From Acidimicrobiaceae bacterium (GTDB lineage: Bacteria; Actinomycetota; Acidimicrobiia; Acidimicrobiales; RAAP-2), in NCBI GenBank assembly GCA_003164275.1, contig PLSY01000001.1, positions 1-14,413 on the forward strand: a DNA stretch of 14,413 nt, written 5' to 3'. Of this stretch, positions 14,252 to 14,413 are shown in pieces. The position numbers and the translations under genes were made by a program. The first letter of the stretch is position 1, and every line of letters begins with the position of its first letter. The notes below the pieces were generated by a model that was not told where the DNA came from, ran no database searches, and saw nothing but the letters and a program-made list of their open reading frames with translations.

Positions 14252-14413
14252 GCTCGAGGGCCCACAGGGCGGCGTTGACCACCGCCCCGGCGTCGAGGTC
14301 GAACTGACGGTAGAGGTCGGCAATGGTGCCCGACTGGCCGAACTCGTCCACGCCGAGCGGCACCGCACGCGATTTCTCGAGGAAATGGCGCTCTATATCA
14401 ATGACTTTTCCAT
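14244..14413 (-). CDS. Transketolase-like protein, C-terminal fragment (5' end outside window)
   Basis: 55 residues up to the stop at 14244-14246, open to the window edge. The stretch P-L-G-V-D-E-F-G-Q-S-G-T-I, then D-L-Y-R and a short A-L-W-A-L-E-L-R end, matches the C-terminal (TK_C) domain of transketolase-like thiamine-diphosphate proteins and homodimeric pyruvate dehydrogenase E1 relatives. V-D-x-F-G-Q-S-G is the recognisable core. The reaction cannot be given from this fragment. The last 25 bases of the window are A/T-rich compared with the rest of the gene. Confidence 0.75.
   Translation of the reverse strand, partial: GKVIDIERHFLEKSRAVPLGVDEFGQSGTIADLYRQFDLDAGAVVNAALWALELR

Noticed and set aside
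1..14413. CRISPR arrays, tRNA or rRNA genes
   Set aside because: No regularly spaced repeats and no recognisable structural RNA were seen; the Cas2-like domain belongs to the PaaX-family regulator.

Overview
The window is high-GC DNA of actinobacterial character. Two hand-counted 60-base blocks show the range: 72% at 7621-7680 and 50% at 8581-8640. GTG starts, 4-bp stop/start overlaps, several P450s with a [3Fe-4S]-type ferredoxin, and a PaaX-family regulator fit Actinomycetota. I cannot assign a genus. Nothing here is housekeeping: it is an accessory catabolic region.

Layout. (1) At 1-482 lies the C-terminal part of a cytochrome P450. (2) At 533-5539 there is a tight + strand operon: FAH-family hydrolase, ferredoxin, zinc alcohol dehydrogenase, aldehyde dehydrogenase, complete P450. 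(3) At 5572-6387, on the - strand, is a PaaX-family regulator divergent from (4), a + strand pair at 6643-8476: two-domain extradiol dioxygenase and a second FAH-family enzyme. (5) At about 8560-11640 the base composition drops. This stretch carries two - strand genes, a flavin reductase (about 50% GC) and an Old-Yellow-Enzyme/dienoyl-CoA-reductase-like flavoenzyme (about 65%), with gene-poor flanks. (6) At 11641-14230 the + strand carries a small unrecognised ORF apparently broken by a frameshift in a G6 tract, an SDR, and a third P450 with an altered ERR triad. (7) At 14244-14413, - strand, is the C-terminal end of a transketolase-like protein, convergent with the P450 across a strong shared hairpin.

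How it may work together. P450 plus ferredoxin would hydroxylate a substrate. The alcohol and aldehyde dehydrogenases would take a primary alcohol to a carboxylate. The extradiol dioxygenase would open a catecholic ring and the two FAH enzymes would hydrolyse or hydrate the ring-opened product. Upstream of the 533-5539 operon and of the dioxygenase operon lies a matching promoter block (CAC-R-GTGAAACA, 5 nt, TTGACGT, then CTGCGAGG after 23-24 nt), which suggests a two-operon regulon, possibly controlled by the divergent PaaX-like protein. The substrate cannot be read from sequence. An alkyl-substituted aromatic or a bulky phenol (steroid- or terpenoid-like) is an inference.
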